Part shown: positions 1-5,702 of the stretch, piece after piece | Numbering within the stretch: position 1 is the stretch's first letter | Layout of the letters: the number at the start of each line of letters is the position of its first letter | Origin: a virus | Virus record (IMG/VR): IMGVR_UViG_3300034073_000640 | Coordinates: 1 to 23,017 of that record | Length of the DNA: 23,017 bases | Strand: one strand, 5' to 3' | Translations under genes and position numbers: made by a program | Notes under the pieces: generated by a model | What the model was told of the DNA's origin: nothing | The model's database searches: none | Seen by the model: only the letters and a program-made list of their open reading frames with translations

Positions 1-10
1 TGATCCATGA

Positions 11-262
11 TCAGCACGATGGTGGACGTGCCTCCAGCCTAGAAACGCGCTGCTCAACCGTCGATAAGCGTCCGAAGGTTTCTTTCCGGTCTTCCTTCAT
101 GTCAGCGTGGAGCACCTCCAGCTGGGTGGCGATGTGCTCCACTGCACTGGTGAGGCGGATGACGGCATCCCTGGCCTGATCATTGCGCCTGGTAAAACCA
201 GCAGCACCCATTGCCGCCACTGAGATCGAGGCCCCAGCCACTGCTGCGATGATCTCGACCAT
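11..262 (-). CDS. Small membrane plus coiled-coil protein, possible holin-like lysis protein
   Basis: From the chosen start at 262 the protein has 83 residues and begins MVEIIAAVAGASISVAAMG, a single hydrophobic segment of about 20 residues. A charged helical region follows (residues about 28-80, including AVEHIATQLEVLHADMKEDR and LSTVEQRVSRLEA) with heptad-like spacing typical of a coiled coil. One N-terminal membrane segment plus a cytoplasmic coiled coil fits small phage holin-like or membrane-anchored accessory proteins, but no family hallmark proves a holin. The frame stays open upstream to 385, but that extension is compositionally unlike the rest and overlaps the 3' end of the next gene, so I reject it. 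No Shine-Dalgarno is visible. Its position at the end of the late genes is compatible with a lysis role. After its stop the sequence reads TGATCATGGATCA, so another minus-strand gene probably begins at 8 and leaves the window. Confidence 0.6.
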   Translation of the reverse strand: MVEIIAAVAGASISVAAMGAAGFTRRNDQARDAVIRLTSAVEHIATQLEVLHADMKEDRKETFGRLSTVEQRVSRLEARPPSC

Positions 263-320
263 GGCGGCAACGGCTACAGGATCAGTGTACCGAGGCCAGC
301 CATGGCAGTAGACGGCGAGA

Positions 321-647
321 CTAAGCAGCGGCAGGCGCTGCACTCCAGGGCAGGCCCGACTGCTTTCTAGGGCTGCGCTGTTCATCCAGCTGGCTCTGCA
401 GAGCGCCCTCGATCTCGGCCACCTTCTCAGCGCCGAACTTCTCTTTGACCCAACCGATCACAACCTCAGGGGTCAAATCAGCGAAGGGGATCATGCTGCC
501 CTCAGGGCGCTCCAGGCCGAGTGAGCCATAGGCTCCAGCCGAATAGGTGTCATCCTTGGCGTCCACGGTGTAGTGAACAGTGAAGACATAGCCGTCAGCG
601 GTTTCCCGCTCCATTTGGGCGATGTTCCAGGTAAAGGTGGTGCTCAT
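321..647 (-). CDS. Conserved cyanophage-type small protein (DUF7936-like)
   Basis: This is a 108-residue acidic soluble protein beginning MSTTFTWNIAQMERETADG. The N-terminal half (residues 1-60) looks like a beta-rich domain with the phrases YVFTVHYTVDAKDDTYSAGAYG and MIPFADLTPEVVIGWVKEKFG. The C-terminal half is helical and ends in a Q/R/P/A-rich tail. From memory it matches a small family found repeatedly in marine and freshwater cyanophages near fibre and lysis genes, which I believe is called DUF7936; no biochemical function is known to me. The start at 647 is supported by the leader just upstream (CACCAGACCC before ATG), which loosely resembles the leaders of the neighbouring small genes. 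Confidence that it is a gene is high; the family name is from memory. Confidence 0.8.
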   Translation of the reverse strand: MSTTFTWNIAQMERETADGYVFTVHYTVDAKDDTYSAGAYGSLGLERPEGSMIPFADLTPEVVIGWVKEKFGAEKVAEIEGALQSQLDEQRSPRKQSGLPWSAAPAAA

Positions 648-681
648 GGGTCTGGTGGTGTCAGGTGGATTGTGGCTGAAA

Positions 682-705
682 TCCTAATTAGGAGCAAATT
701 AGGAG
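682..705. promoter_or_regulatory. 12-bp palindrome with an overlapping direct repeat, operator-like
   Basis: TCCTAATTAGGA at 682-693 is a perfect palindrome. The nine bases AATTAGGAG at 686-694 recur at 697-705, a centre spacing of 11 bases, about one helical turn. It lies in the 75-base gap between the gene ending at 723 and the gene starting at 647, i.e. in the 5' region of the latter. The arrangement resembles a protein-binding site (a palindrome plus a third half-site), but no -10/-35 pair can be placed confidently. Confidence 0.4.
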
Positions 706-722
706 GTTGCTAGTGAAGGTGA

Positions 723-950
723 TTACTGGGTTTCAAGTTCGATAGCAATGGCCAAAAGTTCGGCTCGTATTGCTGATGCGTTTACATCACAGCAAGAGTC
801 ATACGGACAACGTGGCGCTGGAACCACCTGATCAATAGCAGCTCGCAGGGCGGCCGCGAGCGTTGCTTCTACCTCGTTGTGCGGGTTTTCGTCCATTCGC
901 TGATAGGCGGCATCTAGCACCGCCTGTGCAGCGGGGGAGATGTCAGTCAT
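723..950 (-). CDS. Small protein of a cyanobacterial/cyanophage family, function unknown
   Basis: The protein has 75 residues from the ATG at 950 and begins MTDISPAAQAVLDAAYQRM. It is mostly helical. The middle segment reads ATLAAALRAAIDQVVP and the end reads AIRAELLAIAIELETQ, with a CPYDSCC cysteine cluster (three Cys) between them. From memory, short proteins with the pattern SPAAQAVLDAA...AALRAA.DQVVP are very common in Synechococcus-type genomes and their phages, often in several diverged copies; no function is known to me. The frame stays open to 1013, but the ATG at 950 fits because it overlaps the stop of the preceding gene by 8 bases (ATGACTGA), a translational-coupling arrangement. 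The upstream extension would be out of family. Confidence 0.75.
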   Translation of the reverse strand: MTDISPAAQAVLDAAYQRMDENPHNEVEATLAAALRAAIDQVVPAPRCPYDSCCDVNASAIRAELLAIAIELETQ

Positions 951-1125
951 CTTCGTCAGGCAGGATTTCGAGTAGGGATGTGATGCAGTGGCCGGTGGAG
1001 TTCTCAGCGCCAAGGCAGTAGCGCTCGGCTTCGCAAAGTGCCATTCGCAGCCGCTCGACGACAGGCCATGGATCGCCCAGCTCAGTTGAAAAGTCTTGAA
1101 ACGGCGCGGGGTGGAAGTCGGTCAT
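943..1125 (-). CDS. Small unknown protein in the accessory cluster
   Basis: A 60-residue acidic protein beginning MTDFHPAPFQDFSTELGDPW and ending PDEDD. A central helix (VVERLRMALCEAERYCLGA) is followed by a short Ser/Thr/His segment with two of its three cysteines near CLGAENSTGHC. I do not recognise the family. Evidence that it is real: its start is preceded by the leader repeat shared with neighbouring genes (CCACTAATCACC directly before ATG), and its 3' end overlaps the next start by 8 bases. The upstream gene's stop (1144-1146) falls inside that leader. Confidence 0.65.
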   Translation of the reverse strand: MTDFHPAPFQDFSTELGDPWPVVERLRMALCEAERYCLGAENSTGHCITSLLEILPDEDD

Positions 1126-1147
1126 GGTGATTAGTGGAAGCGTCTAC
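1126..1147 (-). repeat. Intergenic leader repeat, copy 1
   Basis: Read on the minus strand, the 22 bases before the ATG at 1125 end in CCACTAATCACC and contain TAG near their start; that TAG (1144-1146) is the stop codon of the upstream gene. Twelve contiguous bases are identical to the copy before 1818. There is no Shine-Dalgarno sequence. Confidence 0.55.
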
Positions 1148-1356
1148 TCTGGATTGGCGTAGTTAATTAGCTCTTCAGCTAGTTTGCGCAAATGGTCCCT
1201 GCACTCAAAGCCGTGCCAATCGCGGTAGAGCAGCTCAGAGGCGGTGTTTAGGATATGCGCAGCCATTTCAGCATTGAATGATTTACCACCGCCGCCAAAT
1301 AAATCTGCGGTAATAAAAACTCTTTGTGCTTCTGAGGAAAGTTGTTGTTCTGTCAT
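1144..1356 (-). CDS. Small unknown protein in the accessory cluster
   Basis: A 70-residue protein beginning MTEQQLSSEAQRVFITADLF. It has a glycine run (LFGGGGKSF) at about residues 19-26, then two amphipathic helices (AEMAAHILNTASELLYRDW and RDHLRKLAEELINYANPE). The Gly-rich turn is not a P-loop, since the GxxxxGKS spacing is absent. I do not recognise the family. The start at 1356 is supported by the leader repeat immediately upstream (CACTAGACACC before ATG). Its stop codon is part of the next gene's leader, so the two genes form consecutive cassettes. Confidence 0.65.
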   Translation of the reverse strand: MTEQQLSSEAQRVFITADLFGGGGKSFNAEMAAHILNTASELLYRDWHGFECRDHLRKLAEELINYANPE

Positions 1357-1378
1357 GGTGTCTAGTGGGAATGACTAG
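1357..1378 (-). repeat. Intergenic leader repeat, copy 2
   Basis: On the minus strand this begins CTAGTCATT and ends CCACTAGACACC before the ATG at 1356. It matches copy 3 (1819-1840) at 19 of 22 positions. Unlike the other copies, its embedded TAG does not terminate an upstream gene: the nearest upstream gene ends at 1456, leaving about 77 bases (1379-1455) in which I see no gene. Confidence 0.55.
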
Positions 1379-1455
1379 TTTATTCGTGCATGATAACGGC
1401 ACAGCAAATTACGGTTAAGCAGATAAATGCCGTGATCCACACTGACGCAGTGGCG

Positions 1456-1818
1456 CTATCCATCGAGCTGTTCCAGTGCGCGGCGGATGATGGAAGGATC
1501 GAACCCCATGCCCATTGAATAAGCATTGGCATGAAGCTGCTCTAGGTGTTCTAGCGCCTGCTCCTTCAAGCTCGGCGGCTTGGGGCGGCGGGCGGTCCAG
1601 ATGTCTTCGGCTAAACGAACACGGTCACTGGTTTCGTCGATGTAAAAAAGTCCTGCCCCATCAATGATCTCCATGCGGCAAGCCTCTAGCTCCTGGTCGG
1701 CGCCCCATTGGGCGGCGCGGGTGACGATGCGGCTGATCACACTTGGGCCACCTTCGTCAGTATCAATCCACTCGCCAATCAGCTCATCTGACGGGGTGAT
1801 GGGATGTTGTTGTGTCAT
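1456..1818 (-). CDS. Small cyanobacterial/cyanophage family protein, function unknown
   Basis: A 120-residue acidic protein beginning MTQQHPITPSDELIGEWIDT. Key phrases are AAQWGADQELEACRMEI (about residues 35-50), ARRPKPPSLKEQALEHLEQL (about 76-95) and a C-terminal IIRRALEQLDG. From memory this matches a family widespread in picocyanobacteria and their phages (TPPPELV...AARWGADQELEAC...RRPKPPSLKEQALEAL), typically multi-copy and of unknown function. That is one of the best host-range hints in the window. The start is supported by the leader repeat directly upstream, whose TAG is the stop codon of the upstream gene. Confidence 0.75.
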   Translation of the reverse strand: MTQQHPITPSDELIGEWIDTDEGGPSVISRIVTRAAQWGADQELEACRMEIIDGAGLFYIDETSDRVRLAEDIWTARRPKPPSLKEQALEHLEQLHANAYSMGMGFDPSIIRRALEQLDG

Positions 1819-1841
1819 GGGTGATTAGTGGTAATGACTAG
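1819..1841 (-). repeat. Intergenic leader repeat, copy 3
   Basis: On the minus strand it begins CTAGTCATTA and ends CCACTAATCACCC before the ATG at 1818. The TAG is the stop codon of the upstream gene (1838-1840). It shares 19 of 22 positions with copy 2 and the 12-base core CCACTAATCACC with copy 1. The similarity to copy 2 continues into the coding sequence as ATGACA. Confidence 0.55.
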
Positions 1842-2191
1842 GAGAACTGGCGGCGGTAGTCTTCAATCCATTCTTCGCCCATCAGTTTCACAAGATCTGC
1901 ATGGGTAAGATTGCGGATCTGTTCAAGGCAAGCTTTCAAGCGGCGCTCGTTTTCCTCTGACGCAATTTCTTCGGGCTGGTGGGTGTTCTGCTTCAGGAAC
2001 GCAACCATCAGCCGGTGTGCTTCACCAGCATCAGCGATGAATTGCCCGTTGTAGTGAAAGCCTTCCTTGTCGATGCGGATCACCTCTTCCGTCTTTTCCC
2101 GCAGGACGATGCTGCTAAGCGGATCGACAATGCGTGTCGGGTCTGGTTTTACACCTACAGTGAGCCGGGACGTGTAATCTTCTTGGGTCAT
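1838..2191 (-). CDS. Small unknown phage protein
   Basis: A 117-residue charged soluble protein beginning MTQEDYTSRLTVGVKPDPTR. The first half has beta-type phrases (VIRIDKEGFHYNGQFIADAGEAHRL, about residues 37-61); the second half is helical and highly charged (EEIASEENERRLKACLEQIR, about 74-93) and ends EEWIEDYRRQFS. I do not recognise a named family; the strand segment VIRIDKEGFHYNG looks like a short conserved phage motif but gives no function. The start at 2191 is preceded by CCCTAGAAACC, a weaker relative of the leader repeat seen before the next genes. It is transcribed with the rest of the small-gene block. Confidence 0.65.
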   Translation of the reverse strand: MTQEDYTSRLTVGVKPDPTRIVDPLSSIVLREKTEEVIRIDKEGFHYNGQFIADAGEAHRLMVAFLKQNTHQPEEIASEENERRLKACLEQIRNLTHADLVKLMGEEWIEDYRRQFS

Positions 2192-2213
2192 GGTTTCTAG
2201 GGAACTGTGGCCA

Positions 2214-2241
2214 GGGGCAGGAGGTGCAAACTCGCTGCCCC
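2214..2241. other. Intergenic stem-loop
   Basis: GGGGCAG (2214-2220) pairs perfectly with CTGCCCC (2235-2241), and an inner GAG/CTC adds three pairs around the loop GTGCAAA. It sits between the 45-residue gene ending at 2246 and the gene starting at 2191. No T-run follows on either strand, so it is not a textbook terminator. It could be an RNA-processing or translation-control hairpin. Confidence 0.45.
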
Positions 2242-2245
2242 ACCA

Positions 2246-2383
2246 CTATAAGCGACGGTACGGTTTTGCAAGCTCACCGTTCTCGTCGATCAGCCCAGCA
2301 TCCCGCAAGAAACGCCGGGCATCTTCAGGGGCCTTGAGCCGTGCCACCAGGGCATCGACCTGCTGTTTAGTGAGCTGTGCCAT
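2246..2383 (-). CDS. 45-residue phage protein downstream of the fibre
   Basis: The ATG at 2383 opens a frame of 45 codons ending in TAG at 2246-2248. The protein begins MAQLTKQQVDALVARLKAPE and contains DARRFLRDAGLIDENGELA, ending PYRRL. The pattern (helical start, then FL..AGL.DENGELA.PYR) looks like a small family I have seen in tailed-phage genomes near tail fibres; its function is unknown. Its charge and amphipathic composition are not those of a chance frame. It begins 13 bases after the fibre stop codon. Confidence 0.6.
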   Translation of the reverse strand: MAQLTKQQVDALVARLKAPEDARRFLRDAGLIDENGELAKPYRRL

Positions 2384-2396
2384 TTAGTGAGTAGGA

Positions 2397-4814
2397 CTAC
2401 ACGCCTTCAAGGGCTGCAACTTTGGCTTCAAGGGTTTCGATCTTTGCGACTGCTTCCTGCAATGCCTTCACTAGTCGAGCCTCAGTCTTGGACCAACCAG
2501 TAATCATCAGCATATCGTCTTCACCTCTTTCGTTGACTACATCAGGATAAATCTCCTGCATTTCTTGGGCGATGAATCCAATTTGATGCCCGCCACCTTC
2601 TGATTCGATGTAGTCAAACTCAACTGGCCGTAGGCTAAGGATCTTTTCAAGCTGAGGTGGGAGGTCTTCAATATTTTCTTTTAGTCGAATATCTGATGTC
2701 GATCCAAAAGCCGCAGTATTCGCTCCGTTTGCCGTGATTCGCCCGCAGTTAGCGCCGCCGTTATTGACCTGAAACTGAATAAAGTTCTGCGAGGTCGTTG
2801 TGTCGTTATCAAACTTTGTGACAAGGATTGATTGATAGGTTGTATCCCCAGAAACACCCAAGGTCGCTATTGGACTGAGTGTTGCGCCTGCGCTTTTAAC
2901 TGTTAACTGAGCACCTGCAGTAGACGTGCCAACTAACAGGCGTCCCGAGCTGTCGATCCGGGCGCGTTCGTTTGTATTGGTGCTGTCGTATAAGGTAATT
3001 CCACTAGATCCGGCCTGAAGCCGTAGCTCGTTACTTGCGTCAGTACGAATATATCCATTGTTATTGAAACTCACATAATTTCCTTCGAACCTAGCGTTGC
3101 CCCCCGAGACGTGAAGACGTTCGCTAGCTGAAGTAGTGCCAATCCCTACTTTGCCGTCATTTGTAATACGCAACTTTTCAGTAGCTGTAGCCGTAGCGCC
3201 GTCCGCAGTTCCAAAACTAAGGCCAGTTAAGGTTCCTGCAGAGTTTTCCGCAATAGCTTTGATATTGCACTTTGCACCAGTGGCAAGCGTACTGGTGTCG
3301 TTCGAATAGAAATCAATCTGGCCAATTATTTCATCTGTCGAAACGTTCCCAAGTCTTTCAAGGGTCAGAATAGACCCACTTGAAGACGCTATGTTTAACA
3401 GGCTGCGTGGGCTGCTAGTCCCCAGACCTAAGCGGCCACTGGAGTCGATGCGAAGCCGCTCACTTCCATTGGTGTAAAGCTGAAGGGCGTCAGCACTGTT
3501 GTCATACTGAACTCGACCTTGTGCGTCTGCATCTGTGTCGCCAAACAGAAGGTACGCAATGTTGGCCGGATTGGAAACAAGTGAAGCAGCAACAATAGAG
3601 CTACCATTCTTGATGGTCAGATTCCTGGTGGGCAAAGATTCGCCAACACCGACATTTCCACTCGCATCAACAAACAACCGCCCAGTGCCATTAGTCGAGA
3701 TGGCTACGTTATTTGCGGAAGGTAGATAAAACCCGTTCGTGGGGACGCTGCTGCTGGTTGGGATGAACGATGCAGCCGTGCTCGTGCCAGTGGTGACGAC
3801 GTTCTGGCTGCCAAAGTTGGGGCTGATCTTGGTGCCAGCAATGGCGGCGCTCGCGTTCACGTCACCATCAACGATGGTGCCATCAGCGATCATCGTGCTG
3901 GTGACAGTGCCCGTGTCTCCTGTGGTGACAATCGTGCTGTCTAGATAGGCGGCATCAATCGCAGTGCCCTGCCACACACCCGTTCCAATGGTGCCAACAC
4001 TGGTCAGGCTGCTGCTGACCACAGCGCTGCCCAAACTGGTGGCATCCAATACCTTGGTGCCATCAATCCGGTATTCCTTGCCGCTGGCGATATTGACGTT
4101 TTCGCTCAGCGTCCAGGCATCTGTGGAATCAACCCAGTTGATGGTCTTATCGGTGCTGCCCTTGAGTGTGATGCCACCACCATCAGCAGTTAGATCAGTC
4201 GGCGTGTCGACGTTGCCGATGATGATGTTCTTGTCCTCAACCAGCAGATCCTGAGTATTGATCGTGGTTGTGGTCCCATTGACCGTGAGATCACCAGCGA
4301 GCGTGAGGTTGTCAGACCAACTGACATCAGTGCCATCTGTCACCAGCACCTGGTTGGCGGTGCCATTGGCCAGCTTGCTAACCGCAATCTCAGCGCTGGC
4401 GTTGATGTCAGCATTGACGATCGTGCCATCAGCCAGCATGGTGCTGGTCACTGACCCTGTATCACCAGATGTGATCACAGTGCCGGTTACATCCGGCAGC
4501 GTGATCGTGCGGTCTGCCGTTGGATCGGTGACAGCCAGCGTTGTCTCGAATCCGTTTACTGTGCTGCCTTCAAAGGTCAGCGTGCCAGTACTGCCAATCT
4601 CAAGGTTCCCTGTAATGGTCAGATTGCCGCTGCCGTCAGGAATCGGCAGATAGGACAAGCTGTTCCAGTTGGTCGTGCCATCGCCGATCTTGAACTTCTT
4701 GGTGTCGGTCTCATAGCCGATCTCACCTAAGAGGAGGATCGGATTGGCTGCAGTCCAGTCAGCAGCGGTATCTTTCCGCTGCGCCATCTGGACGCGGATT
4801 GTTGTAGCAGTCAT
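2397..4814 (-). CDS. Tail fibre with N-terminal anchor domain and C-terminal peptidase S74 chaperone
   Basis: An 805-residue receptor-binding or adhesin fibre. Residues 5-55 (RKDTAADWTAANPILLLGEI through KIGDGTTNWNSL) form a small domain typical of phage fibres and hyaluronidases, likely the attachment module. Two related segments with the core TVTSTM.ADGTIV (about 118-148 and 300-330) follow. Beyond residue about 350 come four repeats of the type R.RIDSSGRLG.GTS.P, common in trimeric fibres. The last 99 residues match the intramolecular chaperone (peptidase S74): SDIRLKENIEDLP begins near S707 with the conserved Ser and Lys712, IGFIAQEMQEIYPDVV follows, and the end is coiled coil. By analogy with S74 proteins it trimerises and cuts itself just before S707. 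It overlaps the preceding gene by 4 bases (ATGA). The part coding for residues after about 355 is visibly more A+T-rich than the part before. Confidence 0.92.
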   Translation of the reverse strand: MTATTIRVQMAQRKDTAADWTAANPILLLGEIGYETDTKKFKIGDGTTNWNSLSYLPIPDGSGNLTITGNLEIGSTGTLTFEGSTVNGFETTLAVTDPTADRTITLPDVTGTVITSGDTGSVTSTMLADGTIVNADINASAEIAVSKLANGTANQVLVTDGTDVSWSDNLTLAGDLTVNGTTTTINTQDLLVEDKNIIIGNVDTPTDLTADGGGITLKGSTDKTINWVDSTDAWTLSENVNIASGKEYRIDGTKVLDATSLGSAVVSSSLTSVGTIGTGVWQGTAIDAAYLDSTIVTTGDTGTVTSTMIADGTIVDGDVNASAAIAGTKISPNFGSQNVVTTGTSTAASFIPTSSSVPTNGFYLPSANNVAISTNGTGRLFVDASGNVGVGESLPTRNLTIKNGSSIVAASLVSNPANIAYLLFGDTDADAQGRVQYDNSADALQLYTNGSERLRIDSSGRLGLGTSSPRSLLNIASSSGSILTLERLGNVSTDEIIGQIDFYSNDTSTLATGAKCNIKAIAENSAGTLTGLSFGTADGATATATEKLRITNDGKVGIGTTSASERLHVSGGNARFEGNYVSFNNNGYIRTDASNELRLQAGSSGITLYDSTNTNERARIDSSGRLLVGTSTAGAQLTVKSAGATLSPIATLGVSGDTTYQSILVTKFDNDTTTSQNFIQFQVNNGGANCGRITANGANTAAFGSTSDIRLKENIEDLPPQLEKILSLRPVEFDYIESEGGGHQIGFIAQEMQEIYPDVVNERGEDDMLMITGWSKTEARLVKALQEAVAKIETLEAKVAALEGV

Positions 4815-5335
4815 GATTCGGCACCACCTGCCTGAAGGATAAGAGTGGCTGCGATCGCAGGATCAGCATCGTCAGCTTCAAGAATGAACGGTGCAGTGCC
4901 GGTCATGACGTATGAGGTAAATGCCTCCTCAGCGCCAAGGGCAGCCGGTTCGCCAGTCAGGGCGTAGAGCAGGAAGTTGCCGATCAACGCCACCAGCTCG
5001 ACGCTCACATCGGTGAACACACCGGACTGCACCTCCTCGGGCTTTGCGCCATAGCGATAGAGGCCATCAGCAGGCATCACGTCGCCACCATTCCAAAGTG
5101 ACGGTGCCATGGTGAATGTGCGGTGACTGCCAGCCGAGTCCGTGTAGTGCTGGCGAATCAGTGCTACCTGGGTCTGCGTCAAATTCGTGTAGGTGAGCGT
5201 GATCCTGAAATTGCTCTGCCGCAGGCTGTGCCTGAACAGCACCGGCGCACCGTTCTGTGTCTCCTCCGCTGAGACGTTCAGGCCGCCCAGGTCATAGCTG
5301 ACGGAATTGGGCTCCAGATCAGGGAAGGCGGTCAT
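4811..5335 (-). CDS. Minor tail protein, gpM-like, second paralogue
   Basis: A 174-residue protein beginning MTAFPDLEPNSVSYDLGG. Residues 1-115 align by eye with the 122-residue protein encoded just upstream: both share FP.L.P...Y, then V.FRHS/VRHS, L, I..HY...G....F, a central P..L.RY, and V.VEL. This layout also recalls lambda gpM-type minor tail proteins (short beta-rich proteins with an FY/HY...G....F block). The last about 55 residues are an extra acidic/hydrophobic tail (FLLYALTGEPAALGAEEAF onwards) absent from the paralogue. Overlapping ATGA junctions with both neighbours show tight coupling. A role at the tail tip or fibre adaptor is inferred from position between hub and fibre. Confidence 0.7.
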   Translation of the reverse strand: MTAFPDLEPNSVSYDLGGLNVSAEETQNGAPVLFRHSLRQSNFRITLTYTNLTQTQVALIRQHYTDSAGSHRTFTMAPSLWNGGDVMPADGLYRYGAKPEEVQSGVFTDVSVELVALIGNFLLYALTGEPAALGAEEAFTSYVMTGTAPFILEADDADPAIAATLILQAGGAES

Positions 5336-5700
5336 ACCAGGTACGGCGGCAGAAGCTGCAACTCCACTGTGGCGCTGATCACGTCGCAGGTCTCATCAAT
5401 CTGCGGTGGCGCCAGATAGCGCCAGAGGTAGCCGGATGGGAATGTGACGTTGGTGGCGGTGAGCAAGCTGCTCGGCAGATCGAATGGTTCAAAAGTGCCG
5501 TGAAGCGCGTAGTGGCTGATGATGTTGAACTTCTCTGCTGCAGTCAGAGCGATGAAACTCATGCGCAGTAGATGAGCCACGCTGGCATTGCTGTGGCGCA
5601 CGCTGGCCTCATAGCCATCGAGCACTGCGAACTCGCTACTGGCATTGGTGCCCGGCGTGTAGGTGCGGGTCGCTGGCTGTAGCGATGGGAAGGTGGCCAT
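5332..5700 (-). CDS. Minor tail protein, gpM-like, first paralogue
   Basis: A 122-residue beta-rich protein beginning MATFPSLQPATRTYTPGTNA. Shared landmarks with its downstream paralogue are VRHSNASVAHLLRMSF, IISHYALHGTFEPF, the central LWRYLAPP and a final ATVELQLLP. The pattern resembles the lambda gpM minor tail family in length and in the block around the HY...G....F motif. It starts two bases after the hub stop codon, and its stop overlaps the next ATG. In lambda gpM is encoded before the hub (J) rather than after it, so the family assignment rests on pattern and not on order. Confidence 0.7.
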   Translation of the reverse strand: MATFPSLQPATRTYTPGTNASSEFAVLDGYEASVRHSNASVAHLLRMSFIALTAAEKFNIISHYALHGTFEPFDLPSSLLTATNVTFPSGYLWRYLAPPQIDETCDVISATVELQLLPPYLV

Positions 5701-5702
5701 GA

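Noticed and set aside
1-8. Start of a further minus-strand gene (ATG at 6-8) after the membrane protein
   Set aside because: Only two codons are inside the window, so nothing about the product can be supported.
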